The notes below the pieces were generated by a model. The model did no database searches and had not been told where the DNA came from. It saw only the letters and a list, made by a program, of their open reading frames with translations. A stretch of 64,000 nt of DNA, taken from Cyanobium sp. NIES-981. Its GTDB lineage: Bacteria; Cyanobacteriota; Cyanobacteriia; PCC-6307; Cyanobiaceae. The translations under genes were made by a program, and so were the position numbers. Shown here in pieces: positions 58,973-64,000 of the stretch (position 1 is its first letter; the number at the start of each line of letters is the position of its first letter). The stretch is taken from positions 1 to 64,000 of the forward strand of contig CAMDLO010000002.1 of the NCBI GenBank assembly GCA_945901765.1, in the 5' to 3' direction.

Positions 58973-59251
58973 ATGGGACCCGAATCCTCCCCGGAGCTGG
59001 GTTGCTCAGAGGCCACAGCCCAGGAGGCGCGACGTGCGGCCAATCGCCGCAAAGTGCGGGAGCACCGCCAGCGGTTGCGGGGCCAGGGGATGCGGCCGAT
59101 CCAGATCTGGGTGCCGGATGTGCATTCACCTGAGTTTGCCGCCGAAGCGCGGCGGCAGTGTCTGCTGGCCAATGCCAGCGAGGAGGAAACCGAAATCCAG
59201 GCTTTCATCGACTCGGTGTACGAGTGGCCGGACGACGAGACCAGCCGGTGA
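58973..59251 (+). CDS. MazE-family antitoxin (DUF3018-like)
   Basis: REHRQRLRGQGMRPIQIWVPDVHSPEFAAEARRQCLLANASEEETEIQAFIDSVYEW. Confidence 0.83.
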   Translation: MGPESSPELGCSEATAQEARRAANRRKVREHRQRLRGQGMRPIQIWVPDVHSPEFAAEARRQCLLANASEEETEIQAFIDSVYEWPDDETSR

Positions 59252-59577
59252 AGCGCGGTGAGATCTGGACCATCGCCGGCGGCTCCGGCTATGCCAGCAA
59301 GCTCCGCCCTGTGGTGATTGTTCAGGACGACGCCTTTACCGCCCGCGACTCCGTGACGGTGTGTCTGATCACGACCGACCCGTCTGATCTGCCGGTCTTT
59401 CGCGTCCCCGTCGAGCCCACAACGGAGAACGGTCTGCGAGCCCTCAGCCGCCTGATGGTCGACAAGGTCACCACTGTGTCCAGAAGCCGCCTGGGCCAGT
59501 GCATCGGCTGCCTTGCGGATGACGACCTTCTGCGGCTCAACCGCTCGTTGCTGGTGTTTCTGGGCCTGGCCCGCTGA
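59248..59577 (+). CDS. MazF-family endoribonuclease toxin (GTG start)
   Basis: VKRGEIWTIAGGSGYASKLRPVVIVQDDAFTARDSVTVCLITTD...LSRLMVDKVTTVSRSRLGQCIGCL; 4-bp overlap with the antitoxin. Confidence 0.9.
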   Translation: MKRGEIWTIAGGSGYASKLRPVVIVQDDAFTARDSVTVCLITTDPSDLPVFRVPVEPTTENGLRALSRLMVDKVTTVSRSRLGQCIGCLADDDLLRLNRSLLVFLGLAR

Positions 59578-59594
59578 TCGCGCTTGCGTGCCTC

Positions 59595-61478
59595 TCATCG
59601 CAGCATCCCCTCCAGCTCCTCAATCCCCTGCAGGATTTCCTGCTCGATCGCCCGCAGTTCAGCCAGGATCTCCAGCGGTGGCCGGTGCTCCACCTCTTCG
59701 TGGATCAGCTCCTTGTAGCGGTTGAGGCTGAGGTCGTAGCCCTGCTCGGCGATTTCCGCCTTGGGCACGCAGAAACTCTGGGCGGTGCGTTCCCTATCTC
59801 GCTCGGCATCCTTGCGCTGCCGCCAGCGGACCAGGCAGTCGGGGAGGTTGTTCTTCTCGTGCTCTCCCTCGGCCAGGGCTTCCTTGGGAGCGGGGCCCAG
59901 CTTTTCCAGCGGCAGCAGTGGATTGCGCTTGTCGTCGAGGCTCCAGCCGTCGGCCGTCATGTCGTAGAACCACACCTGATCTGTGCCGCCGCGGCCGGTT
60001 TTGGTGAAGAACAGGATCGCCGTGCTTACGCCGGCATAGGGGCGGAACACACCGCTGGGCAACGACACCACGCCCTCCAGGAAATGGTCTTCCACCAGGG
60101 TGCGACGCAATTCCTTGTGGGCCTTGCTGGAGCCGAACAGCACCCCATCGGGCACGATCACCGCCGCCCGGCCGCCGGGTTTGAGCAGCTGCAGGAACAG
60201 GGCCATAAACAGCAGCTCGGTTTTTTTCGTCTTCACCACCCGCTGCAGCTTGCCGCTGGTGCTCTCGTAATCCAGGGATCCGGCGAAGGGTGGATTGGCC
60301 AGGATCAAGGTGTACCTGTCCTGCTCATCGGCGCCGTCTTCTGAGAGCGAATCGCGGTAGCTCACATCGGGGTTCTCCACCCCGTGCAGCAGCATGTTCA
60401 TTGCCCCGATGCGCAGCATCGTGGTGTCGAAGTCGAAGCCATGGAACAGGCCATGGTTGAAGTGCTCGCGCAGCTCCGGATCGCTGAGCACCTCGGGGTG
60501 GTGCTCGCGCAGGTATTCGCCCACCGCCACCGGGAAGCCGCAGGTGCCGCAGGCCGGATCCACCATCACGTCCCGCGGCGTGGGCTCGGTCATCGCCACC
60601 ATCAGCTCGATGATGTGGCGCGGCGTGCGGAACTGGCCGTTGGTGCCGGCGGTGGCAAGCTTGCCGAGCATGTACTCGTAGATGTCGCCCTTGGTGTCGC
60701 GGTCCTCCATCGGCACCGCATCAAGCAGCTCCACCACCTTGGTGAGCAGCCCCGGCGTTGGAATCGTGAAGCGGGCATCGCGCATGTGGGTGGCGTAGGC
60801 CGATTCCTCACCGCCCAGCTCGCGCAGGAACGGGAACACCCGCTCGCCCACCACCTTGAACATCGAAGCGGCCTCGCCCAGCTCCTTGAAGCGGCTCCAG
60901 CGCAGTTCGCTCCAGGGGCGGCCCTGCTCATCAGCCCCCTCCGGGAAAATGCGGCGGCGCATCGGCTGCTCGGCTCGCTGGCTGCGGCGCTCCTCCAGGG
61001 TTTCCAGTTCATCCAGCCGGCGGATGAACAGCAGATAGGTGAGCTGCTCCAGCACCTCCAGCGGGTTGGCGATGCCGCCGCTCCAGAAGGCATCCCAGAT
61101 CCGGTCGATCTGATTTCGGAGTTCCCCCGTGAGCACCGAGGCCGCTGTGGTGCCGGGGGCGATGGCGGATTGGGGGGCTGGCGCGGCTGAGCCGTTACCG
61201 CTGCGACGGGTGCGGGAGCCTGCGGCTGGAGCAGCAGCTCGCGGAGGCGGGTCGATCCCCGGCGCTCTCAGGCCTCCGCCGGGGCCTTTCACACCCTCCG
61301 CTGCGCCCAGGGCCACCACCTGGTTCTTGAGCTCCTTGAGCTCCTCATCGCTGATGGACTCTCCCGACTCCCGCTCCAGGGCAGCGCGAATCTCGTCGTT
61401 CGTGATCCGGCTGCCGTCCTCTGGGATGAGAGCGATCAGGTCGTTGACGAGGTCAGCGAGGTCGGCGAGGGGGGGCAT
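59595..61478 (-). CDS. hsdM: type I restriction-modification methyltransferase HsdM
   Basis: LEVLEQLTYLLFIRRLDELE, NGQFRTPRHIIELMVAM, DVMVDPACGTCGFPVAVGEYL, LILANPPFAGSLDYE, GRAAVIVPDGVLFGSSKAHKELR. Confidence 0.95.
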   Translation of the reverse strand: MPPLADLADLVNDLIALIPEDGSRITNDEIRAALERESGESISDEELKELKNQVVALGAAEGVKGPGGGLRAPGIDPPPRAAAPAAGSRTRRSGNGSAAPAPQSAIAPGTTAASVLTGELRNQIDRIWDAFWSGGIANPLEVLEQLTYLLFIRRLDELETLEERRSQRAEQPMRRRIFPEGADEQGRPWSELRWSRFKELGEAASMFKVVGERVFPFLRELGGEESAYATHMRDARFTIPTPGLLTKVVELLDAVPMEDRDTKGDIYEYMLGKLATAGTNGQFRTPRHIIELMVAMTEPTPRDVMVDPACGTCGFPVAVGEYLREHHPEVLSDPELREHFNHGLFHGFDFDTTMLRIGAMNMLLHGVENPDVSYRDSLSEDGADEQDRYTLILANPPFAGSLDYESTSGKLQRVVKTKKTELLFMALFLQLLKPGGRAAVIVPDGVLFGSSKAHKELRRTLVEDHFLEGVVSLPSGVFRPYAGVSTAILFFTKTGRGGTDQVWFYDMTADGWSLDDKRNPLLPLEKLGPAPKEALAEGEHEKNNLPDCLVRWRQRKDAERDRERTAQSFCVPKAEIAEQGYDLSLNRYKELIHEEVEHRPPLEILAELRAIEQEILQGIEELEGMLR

Positions 61479-61564
61479 CGGCGGGCGAGCGGGCAAACCT
61501 GGGCAGAGCATGGCCTGGGAGGCCCCCTTGTGCAGCGGTTCTGCTGCGAAGGACGGGCTGAGGT

Positions 61565-62227
61565 TCAGGCCGCTCGCCTGGTTTCTGGTGATATGGCCAG
61601 CACAATCCCCTCCGCCACCAGCCACTGGCGCTCATGGGCCGGCAGCGGCATGCCGCCCGTGAGCGCCCCGAAGGCGGGCAGGGCCAGGCGCTCGCTGCGC
61701 GGGCAGTAGCTGAAACAGCTCAGCCGCAGGCGGTCGCCGTTGCGACCCAGCAACGCCACCGGGTGCAGGTGGCCGCAGAGGTTGAGCAGGCCGGCGCGGG
61801 GTTCGGGCTCGTGGCTGAGCCACCAGGGGCCGAGGGCCTGGCTGGGCTCCTGGGCCAGGCCGGCGATCCAGCTGCCCCGCTCGTGGTTGCCGCCGATCAG
61901 CCGCAGCGGGCAGCCCAGCAGCGCCGGCAGGGCCGCCAGCTTGGCGCGCAGCTCGCCCGTGAGTCCCAGGCGGCCGTGGATCAGGTCGCCCAGCACAATC
62001 ACCTGCGCCGGCTGCAGCCGCGTCGCCAGTTCCAGCAAGGCGTTGAGGGTGGCGGCGTCGCCATCGCTGGGCAGGGGGATGCCCTGGGCCTGGAAGCTCT
62101 CGGCCTTGCCCAGGTGCAGGTCGGCCAGCAGCAGCGTGCGCCGCAGGGGATCCCACACCGCCCGCTCAGCCAGCAGCTCCAGCTGCTCACCGCCCCAGCG
62201 GAACGGGGCCGATGCCGGCCCGCTCAC
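61565..62227 (-). CDS. metallophosphoesterase, PdeM-like (ligase-associated DNA damage response family)
   Basis: LLLADLHLGKAESFQAQGIPLP, VIVLGDLIHGRLG, LIGGNHERGSW, LCGHLHPVALLG. GTG start. Confidence 0.85.
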   Translation of the reverse strand: MSGPASAPFRWGGEQLELLAERAVWDPLRRTLLLADLHLGKAESFQAQGIPLPSDGDAATLNALLELATRLQPAQVIVLGDLIHGRLGLTGELRAKLAALPALLGCPLRLIGGNHERGSWIAGLAQEPSQALGPWWLSHEPEPRAGLLNLCGHLHPVALLGRNGDRLRLSCFSYCPRSERLALPAFGALTGGMPLPAHERQWLVAEGIVLAISPETRRAA

Positions 62228-62823
62228 CGGCTGCCCATCGCCCGCTGGTAGGCCGGGCTGGCCTGGGCGGCGGCGATCGTTGCCCGCACCCCCGGCCAGG
62301 GCTCCAGGTCGATCTGGGGGAAGAAGACCGGCAGGTAGGCCAGGTAGGCCTGCACGGCGCAATCGGCCGCGCCCCACTGCTCGCCCACCAACGGCCGCCC
62401 GCCTTCCAGCAGGCCATCGAGCACCCCCATCAGCCGCGGGAACTCCCGTTCGCGATTGCTGGGCACGAACAGGGCCACGGCCAGGGTGGCGTTGGCGAAC
62501 AGCAGCCACTGGGCCACCTTGGCCCGCCGCACCGCCGCCTGCTCCGGCGGGCCGCTGAACTCACCGCCGTCGTGCTCAGCCAGGTGCAGCAGGATCGCCC
62601 CGCTCTCGAACAGCCGCAGCGGCCCGCCGGCCGGATCAACAAAGCGGTCGTCCTCCAGGGCCGGCAGCTTGGCGAAGGGGTTGATCGCCGTGAAGGCCGG
62701 CTGCCGGTGCTCACCCGCCTCCATGTCGAGCTGGCGCCAGCTGTAGGCGATGCCTTTTTCCTCCAGGTACCAGCGGGGCATCGAGGCGCGGCTGCGGGCG
62801 CCGCCGTAGAGGGTGAGGGCCAT
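62224..62823 (-). CDS. glutathione S-transferase family protein
   Basis: MALTLYGGARSRASMPRWYLEEKGIAYSWRQLDMEAGEHRQPAFTAINPFAKLPALEDDRF...LFESGAILLHLAEHDGG. Confidence 0.9.
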   Translation of the reverse strand: MALTLYGGARSRASMPRWYLEEKGIAYSWRQLDMEAGEHRQPAFTAINPFAKLPALEDDRFVDPAGGPLRLFESGAILLHLAEHDGGEFSGPPEQAAVRRAKVAQWLLFANATLAVALFVPSNREREFPRLMGVLDGLLEGGRPLVGEQWGAADCAVQAYLAYLPVFFPQIDLEPWPGVRATIAAAQASPAYQRAMGSR

Positions 62824-62957
62824 GGGAGCGCTGCGGGCAGGACGGGACCGAACCCCAGCCTATGGAGTGTCAGACGGGTGCTGGTGGCGGGTTTGCTGCA
62901 TGGCAGGGTGTCATCGCATGACAAGGTGTTGCTGTGGCGTTGTGATGGTGTTGTGCG

Positions 62958-64000
62958 ATGGCGAGCACGTCCCCTGCCGGTCCCGCCGCCGACAGTCAGG
63001 CCTGCCTGCTCAAGCTGGCGCCCCACCTGCTGGGCCGCTCCCGCCGCGGGGTAGTGGGCAGCAGCCGCTACGCCGACCGCCTGCGCGCCGCCGTGCGTGA
63101 CGCCGCCGCCGACCCCGCAGCCCGGCCGGTGCTGATCAGCGGCGAGCCGGGGCTGGAGAAAGACAACCTCGCCGCTCTGATCCATTTCGGCAGCCCGCAG
63201 CGGCGGCGGCTGATGGCCCGCGTCGATGCCGCCAGCCTGGGGGACGACGGCGCACCCCTGTTCGGCCCGGCCTCCAGCGGCGGCGCTGGCTCCCTGCTGG
63301 AGTGCCTGGGCGACGGCGCCCTGCTGATCGACAACCTCGATTGCGCCGATCCGGCCCTGCTGCCCCAGCTGCTGGAGCTGGCCCGCAGCGGCCGCTGGGG
63401 GGGGCCTGGCGGCACGGGGCCCATGCGCCGCTTCAGCGGCCGCCTGTTCGTCACCACCGAATCGGCGCAGCCGGCCTTCGACGGCTGCTGCACCCTGATC
63501 CGGGTGCCACCGCTGCGGGTGCGCCGGCAGGACCTGGGCGAGTGGCTGCGTTACAGCAGCCGTCAGCAGGCACGCCGGTTCGGCTGGCGACGGGCGCCGG
63601 CGATCAGCGAGGCAGCGGTGAAACGGCTGCAGAACCACGACTTCCCGGGCAACATCCGCGAGCTCGACCTGCTGATGCAGCGGGCCCTGCGCCAGTGCGG
63701 AAGCGAGAGGCCGGTGCTGCTGCCCGACGATGTGTTCTGGACCGGCAGCCGCGCCAGCCGCCTGCGCGTCGATCTGTTCCGCTGGCGCCCACGCCTGCGC
63801 CAGTGGCTGCGGGCTCCGGCGCTCTGGAACCTGCTGCTGTTCGGCCTGGTGAGCTGGGTGTTCGTGCTGGTGAACCTGTGGCTGTGGCTGGGGCCGCAGG
63901 ACCGGGCCCACAACGGCGCCCTCACTGTCTTCTGGGCCTGGTGGTGGCCGTTGATCCTGCTGGCCTATCCCGTCGTGGGGCGGCTGTGGTGCTCCTTCTG
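62958..64000 (+). CDS. sigma-54-activator-like AAA+ domain fused to membrane (possible NapH/CcoG-type) region; runs off the right edge
   Basis: VLISGEPGLEKDNLAALIHFGS (degenerate Walker A), GALLIDNLD, DFPGNIRELDLLMQRAL (cf. WPGNVRELEN), then TM helices NLLLFGLVSWVFVLVNLWLWLG and WWWPLILLAYPVVGRLWCSF. Confidence 0.75.
   Translation, partial: MASTSPAGPAADSQACLLKLAPHLLGRSRRGVVGSSRYADRLRAAVRDAAADPAARPVLISGEPGLEKDNLAALIHFGSPQRRRLMARVDAASLGDDGAPLFGPASSGGAGSLLECLGDGALLIDNLDCADPALLPQLLELARSGRWGGPGGTGPMRRFSGRLFVTTESAQPAFDGCCTLIRVPPLRVRRQDLGEWLRYSSRQQARRFGWRRAPAISEAAVKRLQNHDFPGNIRELDLLMQRALRQCGSERPVLLPDDVFWTGSRASRLRVDLFRWRPRLRQWLRAPALWNLLLFGLVSWVFVLVNLWLWLGPQDRAHNGALTVFWAWWWPLILLAYPVVGRLWCSF

Overview
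GC-rich cyanobacterial chromosome window, most likely the picocyanobacterial Synechococcus/Cyanobium lineage (prk, class II FBP aldolase, Ycf20/DUF565, plant-type glycerate kinase, DUF3685, DUF3727, UPF0182). Most of 1-28 kb and 41-51 kb is ordinary housekeeping sequence. Three regions stand out. (1) 28.8-41.2 kb is a nitrogen/guanidine island. A near-consensus guanidine-I (ykkC) riboswitch on the minus strand (~40797-40895) precedes a Ni-dependent guanidine hydrolase-type ureohydrolase (gdmH-like), dedicated hypA/hypB-like nickel chaperones, a glutamine-synthetase-fold ligase, an ABC importer and a Rieske oxygenase. A 56-aa secreted His-rich protein lies just upstream, and a second desaturase / alpha-beta hydrolase / glutamine-synthetase-like operon lies beyond a divergent promoter region with a nested palindrome. 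(2) 51.3-61.5 kb is a mosaic defence operon (hsdM-hsdS-DUF262/GmrSD-like-MNT-HEPN-hsdR). An antisense MazEF-like module sits between hsdM and hsdS, flanked by a ~115-121 bp duplication of the hsdM 3' end. An antisense ORF spanning the insert keeps ATGA coupling at both borders. (3) The right edge carries a degenerate sigma-54-activator-like AAA+ domain fused to membrane segments. Short tandem duplications (12-17 bp) recur across the window. No tRNA, rRNA, CRISPR array or transposase was recognised. All family assignments come from reading motifs; no database search was run.
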